Source: Deltaproteobacteria bacterium (GTDB lineage Bacteria > Myxococcota_C > UBA6777). Taken from it: a stretch of 64,000 bases of DNA. Positions 26,601 through 33,343 of the stretch are shown one piece after another. The DNA is taken from NCBI GenBank assembly GCA_002731275.1, contig PCBK01000017.1, forward strand, positions 1-64,000, given 5' to 3'. A program made the position numbers and the translations under genes. Position 1 is the stretch's first letter. Each line of letters opens with the position of its first letter. The notes under the pieces are model-generated. The model did not search any database, was not told the origin of the DNA, and saw only the letters and a list, made by a program, of their open reading frames with translations.

Positions 26601-27228
26601 CGCGATGTACCGCTTTGATCGCATCGGTACCATGTACGACAAGTACGTGGCGATGATGACACTTGGTATTCGCGACTGGGGTCTTGTCCGTAACCGCTTG
26701 AACTTCTTCTACGTCAACTTCCTGGATTACTTCTCCAGAGATGATGTCACGGATATGTTCACAGGTTCGATCTCCGGTATCTTCGAGAAGAAATTCGCGA
26801 TGACACACGACGACAAGATGATCGCTCCCAACTTCCACCCTGTCCTCCAGTACTTCAGCATGTACATGGCTATGACCATGCTCAACAGTGGGTTCTTTGG
26901 TAACACCTTTACCCACTACATGACTGTCGCAGCTGTTGGTAGTGGTGATAGTTGGACACCTCCACCAGGTGCCAAGACCATCTCGTTCTCCAACACCTCC
27001 AACACCATGACCTACTTTGCTGTCCAAACACGCGACAACAAGAGTATCGCTTACAAGCTCGTCAAGCTCGGAAACGACTACTCGACGAAGCTCAAAGAGT
27101 TGCGTGCAGCACAGCCCACGTCCGCTGTCAACAACGTCAAGATCAAAGAGCTTGAGTCCAAGCTCCAGTGGGTTGAGACGGTCATCAACATGATGAAGCT
27201 TTATGTAGACACTTACTTCGAAGGATAA
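23671..27228 (+). CDS. Giant metzincin-type zinc metalloprotease lipoprotein, copy 2
   Basis: The protein has 1,185 residues. The ATG at 23671 has AAGGAG 6 bases upstream. The lipobox is VGTGC. The zinc site is HEIGHTLGLRH at 614-624 and the Met-turn is SIMDYHG. It matches the preceding protein over its whole length (QPLALSKTQFQGEWYY, YYLSPDFPE, FYRFCSDE, WTPPPG). It carries an insertion of about 100 residues after the Met-turn (near 720-830) that copy 1 lacks. The two are clearly tandem duplicates that have diverged, perhaps to different substrates. The gap between them is 47 bases, so they are probably one transcript ending at the terminator at 27255. Confidence 0.88.
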   Translation: MATHRKKLSLVLLFLGALVLGASVGTGCAIQRGERSVVQPLALSKTQFQGEWYYQKTITEAPYDAPGVFIGSTSTGYKIRWEITERYLYAFTTQPNVRNADSTVAPVAAWPIIGHFTIRHRINYSTGQPSNVVSEDYIDKPWYQRPHFRVAWERSFITDFSSSFWIYRMFGYVVGERPVNVRPEKVRMLKDYMDFVTEEVISPGVGALIGKLNTSMPVSAYRIKYRHSFRKVGKSTYTPQPMSDDQFEKFGFFRTAIINNHIDRGLVDWSYQYYANRHNVATQAELDKYEADKTPEADRKPKQIVYYLSPDFPEKYKDTAHLIMEDWNKAFQNALGRKDQVVVLHENDFGLPEGQKREIGDIRYKFLYWVAKPISMGLLGYGPSFADYDTGEIISSAAYVYGAVVDRVVNRFMLYYDMVKGTYTDEELRNGKDYLDIINNFGNSTNGTSQPLTAKNGVKIMPPAYKGFDIQKAHNYVHTAEFKHKTQLLKKLDRTAIQARMSMLDNKPHLQWAMMSDDMLRGLFPQTEPAALRQSNSDTARNILESYFNPAKLTRITGLRKLMNDADEFSKHNAMLANYVDPALQKFVVANKNLSRSELADKMARMIFRGTEAHEIGHTLGLRHNFSASADEPNYFPEYFELQKKQGGNTPGDDKDNRHSWFYMYSSIMDYHGEVYGDAVGIGSYDYAAIRYGYAGKLELDNTDDLTQYVKKVASAFKTTEYYKDLYTELKIEESALKTSKGLDGQTIFDANQSLLKVTGVKADGSTTLIMNLTADDLSGRRALQRIKAMFNIIPQDARLFADGYLFIDDGKTPLKRRFYRFCSDELVGQNPYCNRFDSGSNPRQIVDNMIRRYDGVYPLVNWSRGRRYFRLGYGYLSYLIGRFRVVNDFYQNWMFRVINEANFDGSAEYYNQLAAISKGLGFISRVIHTPEPGNHVLDTDQNMYVASPTKTANNINIPIGIGRYFYSRLQQDELGLAMYRFDRIGTMYDKYVAMMTLGIRDWGLVRNRLNFFYVNFLDYFSRDDVTDMFTGSISGIFEKKFAMTHDDKMIAPNFHPVLQYFSMYMAMTMLNSGFFGNTFTHYMTVAAVGSGDSWTPPPGAKTISFSNTSNTMTYFAVQTRDNKSIAYKLVKLGNDYSTKLKELRAAQPTSAVNNVKIKELESKLQWVETVINMMKLYVDTYFEG

Positions 27229-27254
27229 GCAAAAGCTTCGTTGGCCCCCTCAAT

Positions 27255-27292
27255 AAGGGCCTCACAGAAAGGGGCCCTTTCCCCCCTTTTTC
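27255..27292 (+). terminator. Rho-independent terminator after the metzincin block
   Basis: AAGGGCC (27255-27261) pairs with GGCCCTT (27273-27279) and is followed by a pyrimidine run ending in five T. It lies 26 bases after the stop of the second metzincin. Confidence 0.65.
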
Positions 27293-27343
27293 TATTCCCA
27301 TTTTTTGAACAAAAGAAAGTAACAATTGTTCATGACATTCATT

Positions 27344-27398
27344 GCGTATCGTAGTATATTCTCAGCGTCCCCCGACATGGGGGTACACTACGATACGC
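27344..27398. promoter_or_regulatory. Nested inverted repeat upstream of Cys-rich lipoprotein
   Basis: GCGTATCGTAGT (27344-27355) and ACTACGATACGC (27387-27398) are perfect 12-bp inverted arms. Between them CCCCC and GGGGG form an inner stem. It ends 48 bases before the ATG at 27447. It may be an operator, a leader RNA structure or a small cruciform. Confidence 0.6.
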
Positions 27399-27446
27399 CA
27401 TCCCCTTCATGAACACATAAAAGGTTTGATAGGAGTTCACCACATC

Positions 27447-28133
27447 ATGGAACGCCTTTTCGCGAAATATTTCAAACGTATTGTTGTCGTAAGCATGTTG
27501 TTTGCGGGTCTCTCATTTGTCGCCTGTTCAATCGTTCCTCCTCCCCTTCCCACAGAAGGTCAGGATCCCAATAAGAAGGTCGAAAAAGACGTCACAGCCG
27601 CCAAAGACCTCAACATCTGGAACGGAACAAAGCCCGGTGAAAACCCACCTGAGTTCCCCAAACCACTCCACCTCACAGAGTGCAGCGCGGACACTGACTG
27701 TGGTAGCGGTATTCCCCCCAATGGTGGCGCACAGACCTGTGTGAACCTCCTCGGAACACCCACCTGCTTCTTCCCTTGTGATCCTGACAAAGGCGTCGGT
27801 GACAAGCAAAACCCAGACTGTATCCAACCCGAAAACTGTATTCGTCTGAACTCGAACGAGGGGATCTGCATCTACGTTCCAGGTCAGCTCTACGGTATCG
27901 GTACCTATACAGCTGTTGTCCAACACAAAGCCGGTGAGCAATGTCTCCTTCGCTTTGGTGGTTGCATCAGCGGTTTGACCTGTGTTGACAACCAACGACA
28001 CGGTTCAGTTGGACGTTGCGCTGAAGAGTGTATTCCTCCCCTCGATAGCAGCACACCTGCTCCCACTTGTGAGACGCCTAACACCGTATGTACTCGTCTC
28101 GCCAATGGCTTTGGTGCCTGTCTGCCCAAGTAA
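27447..28133 (+). CDS. Cys-rich lipoprotein
   Basis: The protein has 228 residues. The ATG at 27447 has AGGAGT 10 bases upstream; an earlier open frame runs through the inverted repeat and is rejected. The lipobox is LSFVAC. The mature protein has about 17 Cys in the pattern common in Myxococcota lipoproteins, including CSADTDCGSG, CFFPCDPDK and CVDNQRHG, and several regions of about 50 residues each beginning G-x-x-C. Related to the larger proteins at 33344 and 35894 by style and by the CxxDxDC motif. It is probably a disulphide-bonded outer-envelope protein. The function is unknown. Confidence 0.8.
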   Translation: MERLFAKYFKRIVVVSMLFAGLSFVACSIVPPPLPTEGQDPNKKVEKDVTAAKDLNIWNGTKPGENPPEFPKPLHLTECSADTDCGSGIPPNGGAQTCVNLLGTPTCFFPCDPDKGVGDKQNPDCIQPENCIRLNSNEGICIYVPGQLYGIGTYTAVVQHKAGEQCLLRFGGCISGLTCVDNQRHGSVGRCAEECIPPLDSSTPAPTCETPNTVCTRLANGFGACLPK

Positions 28134-28243
28134 TTCCGCCTCTTCTCCCCACAAGTTTCCAACCGGACCTTCCCGCAACGCTCCTTTCTGTGATATTCTC
28201 ATCCTCCCAACACTCTCTCGAAATGTATAGGAAGGGAATCTCT

Positions 28244-29140
28244 GTGCCCCAGCGCCCGTCACGAAAATGGATCTGGCAATTTATCCCAAGCTCTCTTGTA
28301 GGCTCGATCTTCATCTTACTAGGGCTGTGGTGTTTCCTACACCCTGCGATCTTTTTTATGTATGGTGTGTTGTGGTTTTTTCTTGGCGCAGGGATCTTGG
28401 GCGGGAGTATCTACTTCCTCGCCCAGAGCGCGAGTATGAGCACAAAAGAGCTCAGCAGTCTTGGGCTTGGTGTAGTTGTCGCAGAGACCCGACTCCCCCA
28501 ACCCCCATACCAATGTCAAAGATGTAAGAAGACCTTCCACTTTCGCCCTACTCTTCGAGGAGATGAGGTCTTTTGCTCAAAGAGTTGTGAGTTCCCCTCC
28601 CGCCAGCCCGAGATCGAAGAAGAGCCGATCTTGCTTCCGCCTCCCCTCTACGCTGAAGAAATCCACAGTACACTAGAAAAGGCCATTCAACTCGCAGAGA
28701 GAGCGCTCCGTAACGCCTCAGAAGGCAAGCTCGACCGCCCTTTGCTCAAAGCCACCCGAAAAGGCCTCGGCGCAGGAAAACTGACACAACACGTCATCAC
28801 CTCTTTGCTGGTTTGGGGCGCTCACGAGTGGGCCACCAGACTCCTCAACGCACCCCCTCCAGAGCCCACGCTCGAAGGAGGCAGCACTGGTTCAGCCAGG
28901 TTTTTCTCGGTAGCGAGAGAATGTCAGCAATTTGTCTTGGAGTTGGAGCAAGGCGAAGATCCCTTTGAGATCCTCCAAATCGAAGATGCCCTGGAAGAAG
29001 ATGATATCAGGGCTCTCAGGCAAGAACCACACTCTCCAGAAGAGCGCGCAGCGTTCGAGCAAATAGAGAAAGCATTTCAACAGCTTCAGGGGTTGATCGT
29101 AGAGCGAACCATCGAGATGGAGCTTCCTAATCTGTCGTAG
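28244..29140 (+). CDS. Membrane protein with zinc-ribbon-like Cys cluster
   Basis: The protein has 298 residues from a GTG at 28244 with AGGAAGGG 7 bases upstream; an ATG at 28223 (305 residues) is the alternative but has no ribosome binding site. Two membrane helices lie in the first 70 residues (SSLVGSIFILLGLWCFL and FMYGVLWFFLGAGILGG). A CxxC-x18-CxxxC cluster (CQRC, then CSKSC) suggests a bound metal in the cytoplasm. The rest is helical with acidic stretches. No family is recognised. It is convergent with the Sm/ParB-like gene. Confidence 0.65.
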   Translation: MPQRPSRKWIWQFIPSSLVGSIFILLGLWCFLHPAIFFMYGVLWFFLGAGILGGSIYFLAQSASMSTKELSSLGLGVVVAETRLPQPPYQCQRCKKTFHFRPTLRGDEVFCSKSCEFPSRQPEIEEEPILLPPPLYAEEIHSTLEKAIQLAERALRNASEGKLDRPLLKATRKGLGAGKLTQHVITSLLVWGAHEWATRLLNAPPPEPTLEGGSTGSARFFSVARECQQFVLELEQGEDPFEILQIEDALEEDDIRALRQEPHSPEERAAFEQIEKAFQQLQGLIVERTIEMELPNLS

Positions 29141-29186
29141 AGCGCTCCGAAGATGTAGGGGATATCGTTGTTTGGAAGTGGTGAAT

Positions 29187-30659
29187 TCACATGACTCGAA
29201 CGGGGATTTTTGGAAGCTCTTTTTCACGAGCAAGGGTCAGACGACGATAACCATCGAGCAGTACGTACTGTTCGCCTTCTCGTCGGATACGGATGGGGTG
29301 AAGCTGAAACTTTCCGGCATCGAAAAGCTCTGAGATCTCTTCATACCGTTTATCTTTGACATCATAGTCATCAAATTGCACAGGGACGAGGATCTCTTCG
29401 AGCGCCAATTCTTTGGGGTGATTGTTTGGTAGCTCAGGTGACTTCTCCAAAAATGCCTTGAGATTCGTACTCGATTCGAGGAGAAACTCGTTCCCTTCAG
29501 AGGCTTTGGCGACACTGTGTTTGAAGACAAATACAACCCCACCTTCATCGAGCTCCAACAAGAATTGAAAACGATCGGACCAACCCACTTTCCCTTTTAA
29601 CAACAACCCATCGTGTGTCACGAGCGAAAGGGAAGAGCCGCTTTTGAGAAGATCATCGGAGAGCTCAATCCGCCGGGAAGGCTCACGTGGCGGATATTGC
29701 AACAAAGACATCTGATCGAGATTGACATGTATCTGGCTGAGAATGGCGTCTGCTTCGGAGGAAACATAGACAAAAACACATCCGAGCTTGCGCAAACGAA
29801 GGGCTTCTTGGTGTTCCGTTTTCATGATCAACATGAGCGGCTGGATCTCTGTAATCACCCCTTCAAAGCGAGGAGAGTGGAATCGCCAAACGGAGACAGA
29901 GTTCCCCTCTTCACTACGATTTCGCAGAAACTCATCCCCCATCGAGCCGAGATGTGCTTCTTGTTCGAGTCGCTCAGCGAGTAATTTCATCCGCTCTTCT
30001 TGTAATTCCTTCGCCCGATCACGCTCTTCAGAAGTACGTGTCGAGAGGGACTTCTTCTTTTTCTGTGCGCGACGCTTCAGGAACTCTTCATAGCTGATAT
30101 TTTCTCGCAATAATTGCCCGGCAACAGCACGAGTCAGGTCGGGATATCGGCTCACAAGACGATCAAGCTTTGCTTTTCGTTCGGCCTCTTTGGAGAGACG
30201 ATTTGAGCGTTTTTTCCCACCACCGCGCGGACCACCGCCACGAGGACCACCACGTGGTGGTGGCTTTCGGCCTCTGTGACGCTTTTGCTGCCGCTCTTGC
30301 TGTCGTGCGCGTGCCCGCGCTTTTCTTTGCTCTTCCGCACGGCGTTCGAGAAACTCTTCGGGGGTGATATTTTCTTTAACGATGAAGGTCGCTTCTTCTT
30401 CCGAAATGTTTTTATGTTGAGAACAAATGAAGGCGATCATACGCTTTTCTTTCGCGATACGTCGGGCTTCCCGTTCTTCTTCTTTTTTCGCGTGCCACTC
30501 TTCAAAAGAGATCCCCATGTTCAAAATTTCGAGCGCTTCTTCGCGCTCAAGGGATGGGTGATCTTGGAGAAGTCCCGCCAGAAGAGCTTTCTTACTGGTC
30601 TTGTTACTTTTCTTCTTTTTTGAGGGGGTAGGTGCGCTTTTTTTCTTACGTTTTGCCAT
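29187..30659 (-). CDS. Probable RNA-binding protein: helical repeats, RGG region, two Sm/Hfq-like domains, ParB-like domain
   Basis: The protein has 490 residues from the ATG at 30659, with AAAGGAG upstream. Residues 1-25 are Lys-rich. Three related helical repeats lie at about 25-60, 73-110 and 165-200, each ending in a motif like NISYEEFLKRRA. An RGG-type basic, Gly-rich stretch lies at 126-149. Residues 252-300 and 341-386 look like Sm folds; the second has HDGLLLKGKVGWSDRFQF and then VFKHSVA at 378-384, very like Hfq (NG-x-x-L-x-G-x-x-x-x-F-D-x-F and YKHAIS). Residues 450-489 match the core of ParB/Srx-like domains (PIRIRREGEQYVLLDGYRR, then IPVRV). The domain calls are by eye. A role in RNA binding or regulation is inferred. 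The deoxynucleoside kinase gene lies 223 bases upstream, and that gap holds no gene. Confidence 0.75.
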   Translation of the reverse strand: MAKRKKKSAPTPSKKKKSNKTSKKALLAGLLQDHPSLEREEALEILNMGISFEEWHAKKEEEREARRIAKEKRMIAFICSQHKNISEEEATFIVKENITPEEFLERRAEEQRKARARARQQERQQKRHRGRKPPPRGGPRGGGPRGGGKKRSNRLSKEAERKAKLDRLVSRYPDLTRAVAGQLLRENISYEEFLKRRAQKKKKSLSTRTSEERDRAKELQEERMKLLAERLEQEAHLGSMGDEFLRNRSEEGNSVSVWRFHSPRFEGVITEIQPLMLIMKTEHQEALRLRKLGCVFVYVSSEADAILSQIHVNLDQMSLLQYPPREPSRRIELSDDLLKSGSSLSLVTHDGLLLKGKVGWSDRFQFLLELDEGGVVFVFKHSVAKASEGNEFLLESSTNLKAFLEKSPELPNNHPKELALEEILVPVQFDDYDVKDKRYEEISELFDAGKFQLHPIRIRREGEQYVLLDGYRRLTLAREKELPKIPVRVM

Positions 30660-30882
30660 CTTCTCTGCTCCTTTGTACCAGGGAGCGTCCGTTCTTGATA
30701 GCGTGGAACGACGCCCGTGGACCATGCATATTAGCTCACGAGCGAACACCTGTCCAGTCTTCTCGGAAGGTTCTAGATTTGAAAGGAGGCAAGGGACAAA
30801 TACAGCACACCATCTGCATTGCAGAACAGCAAGCCAACAAGATGACCATTCGGTGCGTACAGAGATTTAGGGGGCGGTGACT

Positions 30883-31563
30883 TTACGTAGAAGAGAGCGC
30901 GGCTTGTGCCGTAAACAACTGAGGTTCTAGGCGACCAGTCTGCCCCTCTCGGATCAGCTGCATCAACCTATCCACGTGTTGTTCCTCCCGAAAATCGATG
31001 GAAGTCGTGTCGATAGAGATGACAGGTGTCTCCAGTGAGCGGGTAAACTCCGAGCTATAGAGCTCGCTCAGTTGTGTGAGATACTGCGCATCCATCCCTT
31101 GCTCGTAGCTTCTTCCGCGAGCATGGATACGTTCGAGCAGGACCTGCACAGGAGCATGCAAGTAGATGATCAGATCCGGAGTTGGCAGGGAGCGAGAGAG
31201 GATCGAGTACATTTGATCGAAGAGTTGAAACTCGTGTTTGTCGAGCGTCAAGAGCGCAAAAAGGCGACATTTTGGAAAGTAGTAATCGCCGATAGTGAAG
31301 CGCTGAAAGAGCTCCTCTTGGGCGAACGCTTCTTGTTGGCGAAAACGACCGAGAAGGAAGAAGACCTCCGTTTGAAATGCGTAACGTTTGCGATCTTCGT
31401 AGAACTTCGACAAGAAGGGATTGTCTTCAAATTGTTCGAGCATCAAACGTCCATTCAGGCGTTGTGCGAGCGCTTCAACCAGGGTCGTTTTTCCGACTCC
31501 GATCGGTCCTTCAACGATGACATAACGTGGAAAGTCATCGGAGGATTGACTGTGTATATCCAT
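30883..31563 (-). CDS. Deoxynucleoside kinase
   Basis: The protein has 226 residues. The ATG at 31563 has AAGGAG 6 bases upstream; an earlier in-frame ATG does not. It phosphorylates deoxynucleosides for salvage. The P-loop is VEGPIGVGKTTL near residue 20. EQFEDNPFL follows, and the family motif for phosphoryl transfer and lid (LLERIHARGRSYEQGM) comes at about 145. It is of the dGK/dAK type by look, but the substrate cannot be told from motifs alone. It is divergent from the ThiF-like gene; the 275-base gap shows nothing clear. Confidence 0.9.
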   Translation of the reverse strand: MDIHSQSSDDFPRYVIVEGPIGVGKTTLVEALAQRLNGRLMLEQFEDNPFLSKFYEDRKRYAFQTEVFFLLGRFRQQEAFAQEELFQRFTIGDYYFPKCRLFALLTLDKHEFQLFDQMYSILSRSLPTPDLIIYLHAPVQVLLERIHARGRSYEQGMDAQYLTQLSELYSSEFTRSLETPVISIDTTSIDFREEQHVDRLMQLIREGQTGRLEPQLFTAQAALSST

Positions 31564-31838
31564 CCAGGGCTCCTTTTCGACATCCAATCAGGGTACTTGT
31601 GAGCAGGCACAAGCCGCCCTACCTTAGCGGCTCTCTGGAGGGGTTGCAAGGATTCAACAAAAGTCAGTACGCGCAGGACACACCGGCACCCCACCTAACC
31701 CCTTGTATCAACGCATAGACAACAAACCATTCAAAGCCCAAACAAAACGACAAGGAAGGCATCACCCCCGTCCATTGAGTATGCAAGGGACAACGTTTGT
31801 GGTAAAGAAGATCGCCTGTCAATCGAAAGGAGAAGCAG

Positions 31839-32867
31839 ATGTCAGAAAAACACACTCGCTATGTACGCCAAGAGATGTTTGCACATATAGGGCAAGAAGG
31901 ACAGCAACGTATCGCGGCGTCCAAAGTCCTGATCGTAGGTTGCGGAGCGCTTGGCGCAGCCCAAGCCAACTTACTGGCCCGCGCAGGGGTCGGAAAGCTC
32001 ATCCTTGTCGATCGCGACATTCTCGACTGGAGCAATCTTCAGCGACAACTCCTCTACGATGAGTCCCAAACAGAAGCAGGCCTCCCGAAAGTTATCGCTG
32101 CACAGCAACGACTTCAACAGATCAACAGCGCCATCGAGATAGACGCTCACATCCTCGACATCACGGCTTCAAACATTGCACAGTATGTCAAGCAAGCTGA
32201 TCTTGTGCTCGACGCGACAGACAACTTTGAGACGCGCTTTTTGCTCAACGACGTCTGTCTCAAGCTCGGTGTACCCTGGATTTACGGCGCGTGTGTTGGA
32301 AGCTATGGCCTCAGCATGAACATCATCCCCCACAAGACCCCCTGTTTACGGTGCCTGTTTGAGAGCATTCCAGCGCCAGGCACCACCCCAACCTGCGATA
32401 CAGCTGGTGTGATAGGACCGATCGTATCAATGATTGCCTCCATACAATGCGCAGAGGCGCTCAAGTTCCTCGTCGGTGACAAGGCAGCGCTGCGCGAAGG
32501 TGTCGTAAATGTCGACTTGTGGCAAAATCAACTCCACCAACTACAACTGACCCTCCCAAGACCAGATTGCCCGGCCTGTCAAAAACAGGAGTGGGAATAC
32601 CTCCACGGCGAACGAAGGCACACAACGACAGTCCTGTGTGGGCGCAATACAGTACAGGTCACACCACAACAAGACGAACCCTTTTCTCTCGACAATGTCG
32701 CGGCACAGCTCGCCCAGATAGGCCCAACCACACACAACGCCTTCCTGGTGAGGTGCACTCTCCCAGAGCATGTACTCACGGTCTTTCGAGATGGTCGAGC
32801 CCTCATCGAAGGGACCAGCGACCCCTCTGAGGCGAGAAGTATATATGCCCGATATATAGGGGGCTAA
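31839..32867 (+). CDS. ThiF/MoeB/HesA-type E1-like adenylyltransferase
   Basis: The protein has 342 residues, with AAAGGAG just upstream. It has the E1-like Rossmann fold: GCGALGAAQANLLARAGVG for ATP, DRDILDWSNLQRQ, DATDNFETR, and two CxxC zinc pairs (CLRC and CPAC). The Cys in TPTCDTAGVIGP is the candidate active site. The family adenylates the Gly-Gly end of small sulphur carriers such as ThiS or MoaD. The last 80 residues form an extra domain in the position where MoeB relatives may have a rhodanese domain, but no rhodanese Cys motif is seen. The chain itself ends in Gly-Gly. A link with moaA at 5429 is possible but there is no operon. Thiamine or molybdopterin synthesis cannot be told apart here. 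Confidence 0.88.
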   Translation: MSEKHTRYVRQEMFAHIGQEGQQRIAASKVLIVGCGALGAAQANLLARAGVGKLILVDRDILDWSNLQRQLLYDESQTEAGLPKVIAAQQRLQQINSAIEIDAHILDITASNIAQYVKQADLVLDATDNFETRFLLNDVCLKLGVPWIYGACVGSYGLSMNIIPHKTPCLRCLFESIPAPGTTPTCDTAGVIGPIVSMIASIQCAEALKFLVGDKAALREGVVNVDLWQNQLHQLQLTLPRPDCPACQKQEWEYLHGERRHTTTVLCGRNTVQVTPQQDEPFSLDNVAAQLAQIGPTTHNAFLVRCTLPEHVLTVFRDGRALIEGTSDPSEARSIYARYIGG

Positions 32868-32909
32868 AAGGGATAGAAACAGAGGGCAAATGTGGGTGTC
32901 TTTTTCGAG

Positions 32910-32924
32910 GTTCACAGTGTGAAC
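32910..32924. promoter_or_regulatory. Palindromic site GTTCACA-G-TGTGAAC
   Basis: Perfect 7-bp arms with one central base, typical of a dimeric repressor operator. It lies 43 bases after the ThiF-like gene and 420 bases before the next gene, in a 476-base non-coding stretch that otherwise shows only the possible promoter at 33131. Confidence 0.45.
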
Positions 32925-33130
32925 TAGGAATGTTTCAAGAAGCCGCCTACACTTTTGTTGATGCAAATACTTTCAGGAGCGAAGTGCGCCTCTTGATGTT
33001 GTGGAATGAGAACCTCATATCCACCCACACGCTCCATGATATCAAAGTGTTGTTGGCAATGCAGATGAAGAAAACGACATGATGTCGATGTCGCAAAAAC
33101 CACCATTCATTGTTGCGATGAGAGTTCTTC

Positions 33131-33160
33131 TTGACGTGTGTGCGTAAATTGTGATATCAC
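33131..33160 (+). promoter_or_regulatory. Possible promoter with palindromic -10 region
   Basis: TTGACG (33131-33136) and TATCAC (33155-33160) are 18 bases apart. The perfect palindrome GTGATATCAC (33151-33160) overlaps the -10, which would let a regulator block it. It would give a leader of about 180 bases for the gene at 33344. Confidence 0.35.
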
Positions 33161-33343
33161 ACCGTGCTCTATGCGAAAAAACTCCCATATCGAATAAAGA
33201 TTCGATTTTCTCAGAGGTTCAATCTTTAAACTTTGAATGCGACACATAAACAATGCAAAATCCCTCAGTGTCCAATGAGGCTTACAAGCATATCAAAGTG
33301 ACCCAAGCATGAATTTTTCCCATCTTTGGAGGAATACAAACCC

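Noticed and set aside
25813-27027. 404-residue open frame on the minus strand
   Set aside because: It is antisense to the second metzincin gene, with no signal, motif or start site. The sense protein is clearly real.
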